Positions 9,893 to 20,831 of a stretch of DNA of 64,000 nt are shown here, in pieces. This DNA is from Deinococcus taeanensis (GTDB lineage: Bacteria > Deinococcota > Deinococci > Deinococcales > Deinococcaceae): the NCBI RefSeq assembly GCF_020229735.1, contig NZ_CP083455.1:2135001-2199000 (forward strand), given 5' to 3'. Under the pieces are notes generated by a model. It saw only the letters and a program-made list of their open reading frames with translations, searched no databases and was not told where the DNA came from. How positions within the stretch are numbered: position 1 is the first letter of the stretch; each line of letters opens with the position of its first letter. Position numbers and translations under genes: made by a program.

Positions 9893-11476
9893 TCAGGGAC
9901 GGGCGGGGGGCAGGCTGGGAACGGGCTGCACGTCGCGCACCAGCAGGTCCGGCAGGCGCACCACGCCGCGTTCCGGCACGGTGTCCAGCCAGCGCTGGCC
10001 GCTGACGCGGATTTCGGTGGGCCCGGCGGGCAGCGCTGCGAACCCGTAGTAGCCCAGGGCGTCCGTCTGCCCCTGGGCGACCACGCGGCCGGCCTGGAGG
10101 GCCTGCACGGCGCGACCGCCGGGGGTGGCCGTGCCGGTGACGCGGCCCAGCAGGCCGCGCGTGGTGGGGGGCGTGTCTGTCCAGGGCTGCGTGCCGGCCA
10201 GGGGCGCGCCGGGGCCGGTCAGGGCGGCCTGCACGGCCTGCAGGCCGGCGGGCGTGGCCTGCCGCTGACCGTACACATCGGCGGTGGGGGTGCGGTAGGA
10301 GTACCCCACCCAGCCGAGGCCGGCCTGCAGGGCGCGGGTGGCCTGGGCGGCCGTCACCTGCGGCGCGTTCAGGTACATGGCGGTGCCGGCGGCCAGCGCG
10401 GCCTGCTGCCCGTCAGCGCGGGTGCGGACGCTGCGCGCGAAGGTGTTCCAGTGGTCGAACCAGTCGCCCTGCGGCGTGATGGTGTCACGCTTGTAGTTCA
10501 TCAGGACGTTCAGGTCCAGCAGGCCGGTCTGCATCCAGGTGGGCCAGTCCTGAAGCACATCGGCGTAGGTCCGGGACCGGCGAAAGGCGCTCAGGTCGGT
10601 AGGCCCGTCGTTGTACGTGATGGTCGCGGCGCTGATCCAGGCGTCGGGGCGCAGCGCCTTGACCTCCAGCGTGATGCGCCGCACGAGGTTCGTGATCTGC
10701 TCGCGTTTCCACGCCTGCCAGGCGGGGTCGGTGGGGGCGGGCGTGCCGGCGCGGCCGGTTTCGGCGCGGTAGCGGGCCAGCACCTTGGGGTCGTAGCCCC
10801 AGGCGCCGCCGTCCGGGTAGCGGATCCGGTCGAGTTGCAGGCCGTCCACGGGGTAGTTCCGCACGAGACTCACGGCGGCGCGGGTCATGTAGTCGGCGGC
10901 GTCGGGAATGCCGGCGTCCAGCCACGCGTCGCGGCCCTCCTGCCAGGTGCCGTCGGGCCGGCGGGCCAGCCAGGAGTTGCGTCCGGCCGTGGGGCCGTGG
11001 GCGCGCATCAGGTGGTCGGGACTGGTGTTGGGCGCGGCGGTGTTCGCCACGCCGGTCACACTGAGCCAGGCGATGACGCGCATGCCGCGCGCGTGGGCCT
11101 GCGTGGTGATGGCCGCCAGTGGATCGAAGCCCACGGCGAGGTCCTTGTCGGTCACGGCGGGCACGCTGGCCTTCAGGCACAGGCAGTCGGCGCGCCGGAT
11201 GGCCTGCACGAACAGGGTGTTCACGCCGAGCCGCGCGGCGTCCTCTACCGTCTGCTGCACCTGCGCGGGGGTTTTCAGGCCCGGTCCGAAGGCGTCGACC
11301 CACAGGCCACGCAGGGTGGCTCCGGGCGCCGCGGTGGTGGCTGGGGCGGGGGTCGTCACCGGGGCCGGCGCGGGGGTGGCGGCGGGCTGTTGGGGCCGGG
11401 CGGGGCTTTCGGCGTGGGTGGGGCCGCCCAGCAGGGTCAGCAGCAGGGCGGCGCGGCGCAGGTTCGGGCGGGACAT
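9893..11476 (-). CDS. secreted GHL10-type glycoside hydrolase-like protein
   Basis: A 527-residue exported protein of the GHL10 (glycosyl-hydrolase-like family 10, YngK) group. A signal peptide (about residues 1-22, ending THAES) precedes a Pro/Ala-rich linker to about residue 52. The TIM-barrel domain follows, with LRGLWVDAFGPG, GVNTLFVQAIRRADCLC and VDGLQLDRIRYPDGG. The C-terminus looks like a small beta-sandwich (GRVTGTATPGGRAVQALQAG, then GYYGFAALPAGPTEIRVSG). The substrate is unknown, likely an envelope glycan. Confidence 0.85.
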   Translation of the reverse strand: MSRPNLRRAALLLTLLGGPTHAESPARPQQPAATPAPAPVTTPAPATTAAPGATLRGLWVDAFGPGLKTPAQVQQTVEDAARLGVNTLFVQAIRRADCLCLKASVPAVTDKDLAVGFDPLAAITTQAHARGMRVIAWLSVTGVANTAAPNTSPDHLMRAHGPTAGRNSWLARRPDGTWQEGRDAWLDAGIPDAADYMTRAAVSLVRNYPVDGLQLDRIRYPDGGAWGYDPKVLARYRAETGRAGTPAPTDPAWQAWKREQITNLVRRITLEVKALRPDAWISAATITYNDGPTDLSAFRRSRTYADVLQDWPTWMQTGLLDLNVLMNYKRDTITPQGDWFDHWNTFARSVRTRADGQQAALAAGTAMYLNAPQVTAAQATRALQAGLGWVGYSYRTPTADVYGQRQATPAGLQAVQAALTGPGAPLAGTQPWTDTPPTTRGLLGRVTGTATPGGRAVQALQAGRVVAQGQTDALGYYGFAALPAGPTEIRVSGQRWLDTVPERGVVRLPDLLVRDVQPVPSLPPARP

Positions 11477-11581
11477 GATCGTGACGGGCAGGCTAGCGCA
11501 CGGCGCCTGATCGCGGGTGAGGGGGCGAGCGGTGAGCGTGTTGTGCGGACATGCAGCCGCGGCACGCTTTTGTGTACGCCC

Positions 11582-11587
11582 TACACT
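11582..11587 (+). promoter_or_regulatory. leaderless-type -10 box of gnd
   Basis: TACACT ends 6 bases before the gnd ATG at 11594. Confidence 0.55.
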
Positions 11588-11593
11588 TTTGGC

Positions 11594-13060
11594 ATGACTT
11601 CAGACGCAGCGGCGCAGGCAGACATCGGCGTGATCGGACTGGCAGTGATGGGCGAGAACCTGATTCTGAACATGGCCAGCCGCGGCTTCACGGTCGCGGC
11701 CTTCAACCGCACCGTCAGCAAGGTCACCGCCTTCACCGGGGGGCGCGCCGTGGGCCGCACCATTGTGGGGGCCGGCAGCCTGGAGGACCTCGTGGCGCTG
11801 CTGAAACCGCCGCGGCGCGTGATGCTGATGGTCAAGGCCGGCGCGGCCGTCGATGAGTTCATCACGCTGCTCACGCCGCTCCTGGCGCCGGGCGACATCA
11901 TCATCGACGGCGGCAACAGCCACCCCGCGGACTCCACGCGCCGCACCCGCGCGCTGGCCGAACAGGGACTGCTGTTCATCGGAACCGGCGTGTCCGGCGG
12001 GGAGGAAGGCGCCCTGACCGGCCCCAGCATCATGCCGGGCGGGAACGTGCAGGCCTGGCCTGCGGTGCAGCCGATCTTCCAGGCCATTGCCGCGAAGGTG
12101 GACGGCGGCGCGCCCTGCTGCGAGTGGGTGGGGCCTGAAGGTGCGGGGCACTTCGTGAAGATGGTGCACAACGGCATTGAGTACGCCGACATGCAGATGA
12201 TTGCCGAGAGCTACCAGCTGCTGCGCGCCGCGGGCCTCAGCGCCCCCGAGGCCGGCGCGGTGTTTGCCCGCTGGAACGAAGGGGAACTGCACAGCTACCT
12301 GATCGAGATCACCGCCGACATCCTGAGCAAGGTGGATGACGTGACCGGCCAGCCGCTCGTGGACGTGATCCTGGACGCCGCCGGGCAGAAGGGCACCGGC
12401 AAGTGGACCTCGGTGGCCGCGCTGGACGCCGGAAGTCCCGCCGCGACCATCACCGAGGCGGTGTACGCCCGCGCCATGAGCGCCCTGAAGGCCGAGCGCG
12501 TGGCAGCCAGCGCCGTGCTCAGCGGCCCGGCCTTCGCGGCGCCCGCTGACCGGGAGGCGTTTGTGGAACAGGTCCGCCAGGCGCTGTACGCCAGCAAAAT
12601 CGCCGCCTACGCGCAGGGCTTCCAGCTGCTGCACCTCAGCGCGCAGGACGCCGGGTGGACGCTGGATTACGGGCAGATCGCGCAGATGTGGCGCGGCGGC
12701 TGCATCATCCGCGCGGCCTTCCTGGACCGCATCAAGGACGCCTACGACGCCCAGCCGGCCCTGGCGAACCTGCTGATCGCCCCGTACTTCCGGGACGCCG
12801 TACACGGCGCGCAGGGCGCGTGGCGGGAAACCGTTGCCGCGGCGGTGCGCGGCGGCGTGCCTGTCCCGGCCTTCAGCAGCGCCCTGGCGTACTTCGATGC
12901 CTACCGTTCGGCGGCGCTGCCTGCCAACCTGCTGCAGGCGCAGCGTGACTACTTCGGGGCGCACACGTATGAACGCACCGACCGGCCGCGCGGCGAGTTC
13001 TTCCATACCAACTGGACCGGGCGCGGCGGAAACACCGCCAGCACCACGTACACCGCCTGA
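11594..13060 (+). CDS. gnd: 6-phosphogluconate dehydrogenase (decarboxylating)
   Basis: Oxidises 6-phosphogluconate to ribulose-5-phosphate and CO2, making NADPH in the pentose phosphate pathway. The 488-residue length is normal. Visible are the Rossmann motif GLAVMGENLILNMASRGF, GGNSHPADSTRR, GTGVSGGEEGALTGPSIMPGG, the catalytic KMVHNGIEYADMQ, QKGTGKWT, and the C-terminal RGEFFHTNWTG. The open frame extends to 10451 antisense to the glycosidase and is ignored. Confidence 0.96.
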   Translation: MTSDAAAQADIGVIGLAVMGENLILNMASRGFTVAAFNRTVSKVTAFTGGRAVGRTIVGAGSLEDLVALLKPPRRVMLMVKAGAAVDEFITLLTPLLAPGDIIIDGGNSHPADSTRRTRALAEQGLLFIGTGVSGGEEGALTGPSIMPGGNVQAWPAVQPIFQAIAAKVDGGAPCCEWVGPEGAGHFVKMVHNGIEYADMQMIAESYQLLRAAGLSAPEAGAVFARWNEGELHSYLIEITADILSKVDDVTGQPLVDVILDAAGQKGTGKWTSVAALDAGSPAATITEAVYARAMSALKAERVAASAVLSGPAFAAPADREAFVEQVRQALYASKIAAYAQGFQLLHLSAQDAGWTLDYGQIAQMWRGGCIIRAAFLDRIKDAYDAQPALANLLIAPYFRDAVHGAQGAWRETVAAAVRGGVPVPAFSSALAYFDAYRSAALPANLLQAQRDYFGAHTYERTDRPRGEFFHTNWTGRGGNTASTTYTA

Positions 13061-13098
13061 GCGGTCCCCGGTTCCCGCGGCAAGTGTGCCGGCAGGAC

Positions 13099-13128
13099 TT
13101 GGCCGGAGCGCACCCCGTGAGCTAGAAT
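13099..13128 (+). promoter_or_regulatory. sigma-70-type promoter of rpoZ
   Basis: TTGGCC (-35) and TAGAAT (-10, 13123-13128) are 18 bases apart. They give a leader of about 40 bases containing the rpoZ ribosome-binding site GGGAGG (13161-13166). Confidence 0.55.
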
Positions 13129-13173
13129 GGGGGGCTGACGCCAGGACAGGTGGCGTACCAGGGAGGTTGCAAC

Positions 13174-13473
13174 ATGGCAGAACGAGACATTGACAAGCTG
13201 CTGTCACTGACGGACAGCAAGTACCGCCTGAGCGTGGTCACCGCCAAACGCGCACTTCAGCTGCGCAGCGGAGCGCCAAGCGTGCTGCCGGTCGAGCAGC
13301 GCGTCCGCACCCGCAATCTGGTCACGCAGGCGATGCGTGAACTGGCGACCGGGAAACTCACGGTGGGCACCAACATGATCGACGAGCAGCGGTTCCAGCA
13401 GGATTACGTGCGCCAGCGTCAGGCCCAGCTGCAGGCTCAGCTGAACGCCGAACGTGAACGCGAACGCGACTGA
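13174..13473 (+). CDS. rpoZ: RNA polymerase omega subunit
   Basis: A 99-residue omega subunit, which helps fold and assemble beta-prime. MAERDIDKLLSLTDSKYRLS is followed by the conserved VVTAKRALQL helix and a C-terminal Gln/Arg/Glu-rich helix. The ATG at 13174 is chosen over 13150 because GGGAGG lies 7 bases before it and the family begins there. Confidence 0.93.
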   Translation: MAERDIDKLLSLTDSKYRLSVVTAKRALQLRSGAPSVLPVEQRVRTRNLVTQAMRELATGKLTVGTNMIDEQRFQQDYVRQRQAQLQAQLNAERERERD

Positions 13474-13492
13474 CCTCCGCTTCTGCCCTGCG

Positions 13493-13516
13493 CGCCCCGG
13501 ACCTGGGGCGTTTTTT
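13493..13516 (+). terminator. intrinsic terminator of rpoZ
   Basis: Six-base-pair CGCCCC/GGGGCG stem with a six-base loop, followed directly by six Ts. Confidence 0.8.
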
Positions 13517-13545
13517 CATGACCCGGCCCATTTCCGGCCGGACGC

Positions 13546-13551
13546 TATGGT
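13546..13551 (+). promoter_or_regulatory. leaderless-type -10 box of the antiporter gene
   Basis: TATGGT ends 6 bases before the ATG at 13558. Confidence 0.45.
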
Positions 13552-13557
13552 GAAATC

Positions 13558-14814
13558 ATGCTGAGTGCTTTTGCCGTTCTGCTGTGCGTCACGGCGCTGC
13601 TGGCCTACCTGAACGAACGATTCGTGCATTTCCCCACGACGGTGGGCGTGACGCTCGCCGGCGCCCTGGCGAGCGTCATCCTGATCGCGCTGGACGCCCT
13701 GGGCCTGCCGGGCCTGCGCGGCTGGGCGGCCGGGGTGCTGGAGACACTGGACTTCACGAACTTCGTGCTGAACGGCATTCTCAGCGTCCTGCTGTTTGCC
13801 GGGGCACTGAGCCTGGACACCCGGCAGATGCTGCGCCAGCGCCGCAGCATCCTCACCCTGGCGTTCCTGAGCACCCTGATCAGCACCGCCCTGATCGGCT
13901 TCGCCGCGTACGGCGTGTTCACGCTCGTGGGCCTGCCCGTGCCGCTCATGTGGGCGCTGCTGTTCGGGGCGCTGATCAGCCCCACTGACCCTGTGGCCGT
14001 GCTGGACCTCCTGAAGCGCGCGCGGGTGCCGGCCAGGATCGAAACGCTGATCGCCGGGGAGAGTCTGTTCAACGACGGTGTGGGCGTCGTGATCTTCCTC
14101 GCGCTTGCGAGCGCCGCCGGCATCGGCACCCACGGTGACGGCGCCGTCAGCGCCGCGAGCGTGCTGACCCTCTTTGCGCGTGAAGCCCTGGGGGGCCTGG
14201 CGTTCGGGGCGCTGCTGGCCGGAGTGGGTTTCGCGATGCTGCGCAGCATCGAGCAGCACGCGGTGGAGGTTCTGATCACCCTGGCGATGGTGGTGGGCGG
14301 GTACGTGGCCGCCGCGGCGCTGGGCGTCAGCGGCCCGCTGGCGATGGTGGTGGCGGGCCTGATGATCTCCCTGTGGCGCGACCGGGCCTTCGGCCAGAAG
14401 ACCCGCGAGCATATCGAGGCGTTCTGGGAGACCGTGGATCAGGTGCTGAACATCGTGCTGTTCGCGTTTATTGGCCTGGACGTGCTCCTGACCGAAACGA
14501 CCGGCGCGCAGATTCTGGCCAGCGTCCTGCTGATCGGCGTGGCCCTGATCGCCCGCTGGGTCAGTGTGGCCCTGCCGTTCACGCTGGTGCGCGCCCGTGA
14601 CGGGTACGGGGCGTTCACCGTGCGGCTCCTCACCTGGGGTGGCCTGCGCGGCGGCATCGCCATCAGTCTCGCGCTGGGCCTGCCGGACAGCCCGTACCGG
14701 ACGCCCCTCGTGACGGCCACGTACGCGGTGGTGCTGTTCACGATTGCCGTGCAGGGGCTCACGATCATGCCGCTCGTGCACCGCGCCGCGGGCGCCATCC
14801 CCGAAGAATCCTGA
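13558..14814 (+). CDS. CPA1-family Na+/H+ antiporter (NhaP-type)
   Basis: Inner-membrane sodium/proton exchanger for pH and salt homeostasis. The 418-residue protein has about twelve hydrophobic segments and the CPA1 signatures: ALISPTDPVAVLDLLK, with the ion-binding Asp, and AGESLFNDGVGVVIFLAL, with the following N-D pair. LTWGGLRGGIAISLALGLP in the last third is also typical. There is no long cytoplasmic tail. The gene has its own promoter and a strong hairpin after it. Confidence 0.92.
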   Translation: MLSAFAVLLCVTALLAYLNERFVHFPTTVGVTLAGALASVILIALDALGLPGLRGWAAGVLETLDFTNFVLNGILSVLLFAGALSLDTRQMLRQRRSILTLAFLSTLISTALIGFAAYGVFTLVGLPVPLMWALLFGALISPTDPVAVLDLLKRARVPARIETLIAGESLFNDGVGVVIFLALASAAGIGTHGDGAVSAASVLTLFAREALGGLAFGALLAGVGFAMLRSIEQHAVEVLITLAMVVGGYVAAAALGVSGPLAMVVAGLMISLWRDRAFGQKTREHIEAFWETVDQVLNIVLFAFIGLDVLLTETTGAQILASVLLIGVALIARWVSVALPFTLVRARDGYGAFTVRLLTWGGLRGGIAISLALGLPDSPYRTPLVTATYAVVLFTIAVQGLTIMPLVHRAAGAIPEES

Positions 14815-14824
14815 GCGCATGACA

Positions 14825-14869
14825 GGGCAGAGGGCGGACAGGGCACAGTGCCCCGGCCGCCCTCTGCCC
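14825..14869. terminator. bidirectional terminator hairpin
   Basis: Perfect 13-base-pair stem (GGGCAGAGGGCGG with its complement) between the convergent antiporter and cyclophilin genes. It is followed by GTGAAAATTA, whose A-rich part gives a U-rich run on the minus-strand side of the arm only weakly. Confidence 0.6.
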
Positions 14870-14877
14870 CGTGAAAA

Positions 14878-15444
<567 letters not shown>

Positions 15445-15492
15445 GCGGGGCATTGTACCTCCACCCCGCCCCGCCGCTCCTTCCGTCTGCGT

Positions 15493-16074
15493 TCAGTGTC
15501 CGGCTTCCACCACGATGCCCTCGGCCTCACTCATCCGCACGATGTTCGCCAGCGTGTGAATCGGCACGTTCAGGTCCGCGAGTTTCTCCCGCCCCGACTC
15601 GAACTGCTTTTCCACCACGCAGCCGATCCCGAGCAGCTGCGCGCCGCTCTGCGCGATCATGCCGGCCAGGGCGCGCAGCGTGCCGCCCGACGCCAGGAAG
15701 TCATCGATAACCACCACGCGGTCCCCGGCGCCCAGGAATTCGCTGCTCACGAACAGGTCCACCACGCCCCCTTTGGTGCGGCTCACCGACTGCGCCGTGA
15801 AGATGGGTTCTTTCATGGTGACCGGCCGTTTCTTGCGGGCGTACACCATCGGGACGCCCAGGGTGATCGCGGTCGCGATGGCGGGCGCAATCCCACTGAC
15901 CTCGATGGTGACGATCTTGGTGGGGGTGTGCGGCGCGAAGTGCCGCGCGAAGGTCTCCCCCATTTCACGCGTCAGGTGCGGAAGAAGCTGATGGTTGATG
16001 AGCCCGTCCACCTTGAGAATACCGCCAGGAAGAATCTCTCCCTGCTGCCGGATGGCGTCCACGAGTGCCTGCAT
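15493..16074 (-). CDS. xpt: xanthine phosphoribosyltransferase
   Basis: Purine salvage enzyme converting xanthine and PRPP to XMP. The 193-residue protein starts [24 protein letters not shown], cut here for length: the family's N-terminal LKVD(G)L(I)NHQ segment is intact. The PRPP-binding motif reads [13 protein letters not shown]. No purine riboswitch aptamer is visible upstream: TACACT lies only 7 bases before the ATG, leaving no room for a leader. Confidence 0.92.
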   Translation of the reverse strand: MQALVDAIRQQGEILPGGILKVDGLINHQLLPHLTREMGETFARHFAPHTPTKIVTIEVSGIAPAIATAITLGVPMVYARKKRPVTMKEPIFTAQSVSRTKGGVVDLFVSSEFLGAGDRVVVIDDFLASGGTLRALAGMIAQSGAQLLGIGCVVEKQFESGREKLADLNVPIHTLANIVRMSEAEGIVVEAGH

Positions 16075-16081
16075 GCCCCGG

Positions 16082-16087
16082 AGTGTA
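16082..16087 (-). promoter_or_regulatory. leaderless-type -10 box of xpt
   Basis: TACACT on the minus strand, 7 bases before the ATG at 16074. Confidence 0.5.
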
Positions 16088-16214
16088 CCCGTCAGGCGCC
16101 CAGCCCCCGGCCCGCGCGTCTGGACGGCCGCGCAGGGCGCGGCCTGAAGAACCGGCAGGCAGAGCGCTGGGTTCCGGCGGCGCCGCGCGCCTTGAGGCCG
16201 CGCGCAGCCCTCCC

Positions 16215-17150
<936 letters not shown>

Positions 17151-17157
17151 GGGGGGC

Positions 17158-17163
17158 ATTCTA
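17158..17163 (-). promoter_or_regulatory. leaderless-type -10 box of the 16215-17150 gene
   Basis: TAGAAT on the minus strand, 7 bases before the ATG at 17150. It overlaps the end of the next upstream gene. Confidence 0.45.
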
Positions 17164-18177
17164 TGCGGGGCGGGGCGACGTGGTCAGCGTGACCCGCTGC
17201 CCGCTGCGCGCCGAGGCGTACAGGGCGTCCAGGACGCGCATCTGTGCTTCGGCGTCCTGCGGGGGATACAGCGGGGGCTCCTGGCCGCGCGCGGTCCGCT
17301 GGAAGTGGGCGACCATCCGCGCGTAACCGTTGCCGGGCGCCACGCTGTCCTCCCAGGTGCGGCCGCCTGCGGTGACGTGCAGCGTGACCGGCTCGTGCGT
17401 ATGGCTGTTGAAGACGCCGTTCACGTCCAGGGTGCCGCGTGAACCCACCACGGTCAGGCGCTGCGGAGCGGGTTCCAGCCAGTCGAACGCGCAGTCGAGA
17501 CTGGCGAGCGCGCCGCCGTACTCCAGCACGCCGCTCAGGGCGATGTCCACGCCCCCTGCGGGGCCGCCGTCGGTCCAGCGGGCGGTGGCGGTGACCGCGT
17601 GCGGTTCGCCCAGCAGCAGCCGGATCAGGTTCACAGGGTACGTGCCCACGTCGTACAACGCCCCCCCGCCCTGCGCGGCGTTCCAGCGGAAGTCGTCGGG
17701 GTTGGTCAGGTGGAAGCCGAACGCGCCGTGCACGGCGCGCAGGTCACCGAGTTCCTCCGCGGCGATCTGGCGCACGCGGTCAATCTGCGGCTGGAACCGG
17801 TACGCGAAGGCTTCCAGCAGCGTGCGGCCGCTGCGGGCCGCCGCCTCGGCCAGTTGCGCCGCCTGCGCGGCATTCAGGGTGAGGGGTTTCTCGGTCAGGA
17901 CGTGCTTCCCGGCGTTCAGGGCCGCCAGGGTCCACGGCAGGTGCGCGTCGTTCGGCAGGGGGTTGTACACCGCGTCAAGGTCCGCGCCAATCAGGTCGTC
18001 GTACGTTCCGAGAACCGGCACGTTCCACTCCTGAGAGAACGCCTGCGCCCGCGCGGACTGCGGGTCGCGCACGGCCACGCCGGTCACCTCGCCGCCCGCT
18101 TCGCGGATGGCGGGAATCAGGGCCCGGGCAATGCGGGCGGCACCCAGCAGCCCCCAGCGGAACGGCGCGTCGGTCAT
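17161..18177 (-). CDS. Gfo/Idh/MocA-family NAD(P)-dependent oxidoreductase
   Basis: A 338-residue dehydrogenase, probably acting on a sugar or inositol-type substrate. The N-terminal Rossmann fold has [17 protein letters not shown]. The signature [11 protein letters not shown] carries the conserved Lys of the E-K-P motif, after [24 protein letters not shown]. The C-terminal Gfo/Idh domain has [21 protein letters not shown] lies 7 bases before the ATG. Confidence 0.9.
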   Translation of the reverse strand: MTDAPFRWGLLGAARIARALIPAIREAGGEVTGVAVRDPQSARAQAFSQEWNVPVLGTYDDLIGADLDAVYNPLPNDAHLPWTLAALNAGKHVLTEKPLTLNAAQAAQLAEAAARSGRTLLEAFAYRFQPQIDRVRQIAAEELGDLRAVHGAFGFHLTNPDDFRWNAAQGGGALYDVGTYPVNLIRLLLGEPHAVTATARWTDGGPAGGVDIALSGVLEYGGALASLDCAFDWLEPAPQRLTVVGSRGTLDVNGVFNSHTHEPVTLHVTAGGRTWEDSVAPGNGYARMVAHFQRTARGQEPPLYPPQDAEAQMRVLDALYASARSGQRVTLTTSPRPA

Positions 18178-18216
18178 GGCTGCCAGCGTAGCAGGCAGGC
18201 CCCCGCAGCGTGCCAG

Positions 18217-19296
18217 TCAGCGCCGGCTGAGCAGGTACGCCTTGGGGTGGTGACCGCCGCTGGCCACCTGGAAGAGTTCCGTGGCGTGCCAGCGCTGCTG
18301 CTCCTGCAGCACCCGTTCAAACAGGCGGATCTCGTGCGTGATCACGCACAGACGGCCGCGCTGGCTGGTCAGGCGGTGCATTTCCTGCAGGAACGCCGGG
18401 TACAGCGCCTCATTTCCGCCGTGCGTGCCGATCGCGTCACCCCAGGGCAGGTCCGCCATGATCAGGTCGAAGGACCGGGCGGGCAGGCCCGTGTGCAGCG
18501 CGTCACGCTGGGCCACCTCAATCTGACGTCTGGCGGCCTGGATGTTCGCCTGCGCGCACTGCACCGCCTCGGGGTTCACGTCCACGCCGACCAGCGCGGC
18601 GCTGGGACCCATCAGGTCCCGCTCGATCAGCAGGGTGCCGCTGCCGCTCATGGGATTGAAGATGCGGTCCACGTCGCGCTGCCCGGCGAGCTTGTGCGCA
18701 GCGTACGCAATGGTGGCGTTCAGCCCGCCGGCCATATTGCACACGCGCCACGGCCGGGCACTGACCGGCCGCGGTGTGATGCGCGCCAGAACGTCCCAGC
18801 CGGGGCCGTCGTCCTGGGGCCGCAGGCGGATCAGCAGTTCCCCCTCCTGCGGGTCGTGCGGCAGGTTCAGGCTGGTCTGCAGTTCCTCTGCGAGGCGCTG
18901 CATGACGCTGGATTCCTTCCCGGCGGCGCCCAGCCGGAACGAGCGGTGCCCGCCCACAGCAATGACCTCCTGCAGGTACGCCGTGAGTTCACCGAGCTGC
19001 TGGTGACCCAGCAGCCCGCGGGGACGCGGCACGTCCCAGGCCTGCACGCGGTACACGGCCACCACGGACCGCAGCCGGGTCAGGCGCTCGGGGTTGCCGG
19101 GGTACCAGAACCGCAGGCCGCGCACGTCACGCGCCAGGGGCACGCCGCCAAGTTCCGTGGCCGCCACGTGCTCCAGGCCACTCAGGACGTCGAGTTCGTA
19201 CTCACGGGCCGGCTGGCGGGTGCGGTGATCCACTTTGGGGCGGCTGGATTTCCGTCCGGGGGACGCGTGTCGGTCGGGTCGGGCGGGTCGCGGCAT
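18217..19296 (-). CDS. THUMP-domain class I RNA methyltransferase (Trm14/RlmL-like)
   Basis: A 359-residue SAM-dependent RNA methyltransferase, probably making N2-methylguanosine in tRNA or rRNA. The N-terminal part (ELDVLSGLEHVAATELGG) fits the NFLD/THUMP region. NPMSGSGTLLIE is the SAM-binding motif I and ADLPWGDAIG is the catalytic motif IV, close to the D-[LP]-P-[FYW]-G form of Trm14/TrmN proteins rather than the NPPY of RlmL. The ATG at 19296 is chosen because TATACT lies 8 bases before it. Confidence 0.85.
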   Translation of the reverse strand: MPRPARPDRHASPGRKSSRPKVDHRTRQPAREYELDVLSGLEHVAATELGGVPLARDVRGLRFWYPGNPERLTRLRSVVAVYRVQAWDVPRPRGLLGHQQLGELTAYLQEVIAVGGHRSFRLGAAGKESSVMQRLAEELQTSLNLPHDPQEGELLIRLRPQDDGPGWDVLARITPRPVSARPWRVCNMAGGLNATIAYAAHKLAGQRDVDRIFNPMSGSGTLLIERDLMGPSAALVGVDVNPEAVQCAQANIQAARRQIEVAQRDALHTGLPARSFDLIMADLPWGDAIGTHGGNEALYPAFLQEMHRLTSQRGRLCVITHEIRLFERVLQEQQRWHATELFQVASGGHHPKAYLLSRR

Positions 19297-19304
19297 AGCA
19301 GAGC

Positions 19305-19310
19305 AGTATA
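19305..19310 (-). promoter_or_regulatory. -10 box of the RNA methyltransferase gene
   Basis: TATACT on the minus strand, 8 bases before the ATG at 19296. It lies in the divergent region shared with the TrkH gene, whose own TACAAT is at 19353-19358. Confidence 0.5.
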
Positions 19311-19370
19311 GCCCCCGCTGCACCCCGGGTGCCGGGCCGGGCTGCGGAGGCGTACAATCCGGGCCGTTCT

Positions 19371-20786
19371 ATGACTGCGCCGCCTCCTCCCCCTCGTGAC
19401 CCGCCGGGTCGCGTCAGCCGCCGCGAAACTCCGCTGTCGCGTCTGAGCCCACCGCAGCTGATCGCGCTGTCCTTTGCCGTGGCGATCATCGTGGGCGGCG
19501 CGCTGCTGAGCCTGCCGGCCCTGCACGGCGTGAACCCGGACGGCACGCGCCGCAGCGTGACGGCCCTCCAGGCGCTGTTTACGTCCACCAGCGCGCTGTG
19601 CGTCACCGGCCTGAATGTCATTGATCCCAGCCGGGACTTCAACCGGCTGGGACAGGTGGTGATCATGCTGCTCATTCAGCTGGGGGGCCTGGGCATCATC
19701 ACGTTCGGGACGCTGTTCGCGCTGGTCTCGCGCCGGCGCGTGAACTTCACCGAGCGTATGCGCGTGGCGCAGCAGGTGGGCGCCCTGAACACCGGGGGGG
19801 TTCTGGGCCTGCTGCGCAGCATCTTCCTGTACACGGTCGTGATTGAGCTGGTGGGCGCGGCCCTGCTCGCCTTCCGGTTCGTGCCCCTCGAAGGCTGGGG
19901 CCGCGGCCTGTTCTACGCGCTGTTTCACTCGGTCAGTGCGTTCAACAACGCGGGCTTCGCGCTGTACAGCGACAACCTGATGGGTTTCGTGGGCGACCCC
20001 CTCGTGAGCGGGGTGGTGGCGCTGCTGATCATCCTGGGCGGCACCGGCTTCCTGGTGCAGATGAACGTGGTGGCCCACCTGCTTCATCCGCGGCGCAACC
20101 GGCTGATCGTGCACAGCAAACTGGTTCTCACCATGATGGCGGCGCTGCTGGCGCTGGGCACCCTGGCGTACCTGGCGGCCGAGTGGAACAACCCGCGGAC
20201 GCTGGCGCCGCTGGGCGTGGCGGACAAACTGCTGGCCAGTTTCTTCCAGAGCGTCACGACCCGCACCGCCGGGTTCAACACCCTGGATTACGGCGGAATG
20301 AAACTCACCACGCTGTTCGTGTCGATCATTCTGATGTTCATCGGCGCGAACCCCGGCGGGACGGGCGGCGGCATCAAGACCAGCACCTTCTACGTGATGA
20401 TGGCCTCGGCGTGGTCGATGGTGCGCGGCCGGCGGGACACCACCGTCTTCCGGCGCCGCATCGACACGGACACGGTCTTGCGGGCCATGACGGTGGGCCT
20501 GCTGAGCCTGGGACTGGTGAACGTGATGTTCCTGCTGCTGCTGATGTTCAACACCCGGCCGGACGTGCTGTTCGTGAACCTGTTCTTTGAGGCGGTCAGT
20601 GCTTTCGCCACGGTGGGCCTGAGCATGAACACCACGCCGCTGCTGAACCCCGACCAGCACGTGGTGCTGATTTTCCTGATGTTCCTGGGCCGGATCGGGC
20701 CGCTCACCTTCGCCGTGGCGTTCAGCCGCCCGGACGGCCGCGACCTCGTGCGCTACCCCGCCGAGAAGGACATCCTGATCGGCTGA
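19371..20786 (+). CDS. TrkH-family potassium uptake channel subunit (KtrB-like)
   Basis: A 471-residue membrane K+ translocation subunit. It has about ten membrane segments and the four degenerate selectivity-filter loops: TSALCVTGLNV, HSVSAFNNAGFAL, TRTAGFNT and SAFATVGLSM. Length and absence of TrkH-type extra helices fit KtrB. The ATG at 19371 follows TACAAT by 12 bases. It is followed 45 bases later by the TrkA-type regulator, forming a complete Ktr-like uptake system. Confidence 0.93.
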   Translation: MTAPPPPPRDPPGRVSRRETPLSRLSPPQLIALSFAVAIIVGGALLSLPALHGVNPDGTRRSVTALQALFTSTSALCVTGLNVIDPSRDFNRLGQVVIMLLIQLGGLGIITFGTLFALVSRRRVNFTERMRVAQQVGALNTGGVLGLLRSIFLYTVVIELVGAALLAFRFVPLEGWGRGLFYALFHSVSAFNNAGFALYSDNLMGFVGDPLVSGVVALLIILGGTGFLVQMNVVAHLLHPRRNRLIVHSKLVLTMMAALLALGTLAYLAAEWNNPRTLAPLGVADKLLASFFQSVTTRTAGFNTLDYGGMKLTTLFVSIILMFIGANPGGTGGGIKTSTFYVMMASAWSMVRGRRDTTVFRRRIDTDTVLRAMTVGLLSLGLVNVMFLLLLMFNTRPDVLFVNLFFEAVSAFATVGLSMNTTPLLNPDQHVVLIFLMFLGRIGPLTFAVAFSRPDGRDLVRYPAEKDILIG

Positions 20787-20831
20787 TCTTTGCCCGCCCC
20801 GGGCGCCCCCGACGGAAAGGACGGAAACCAG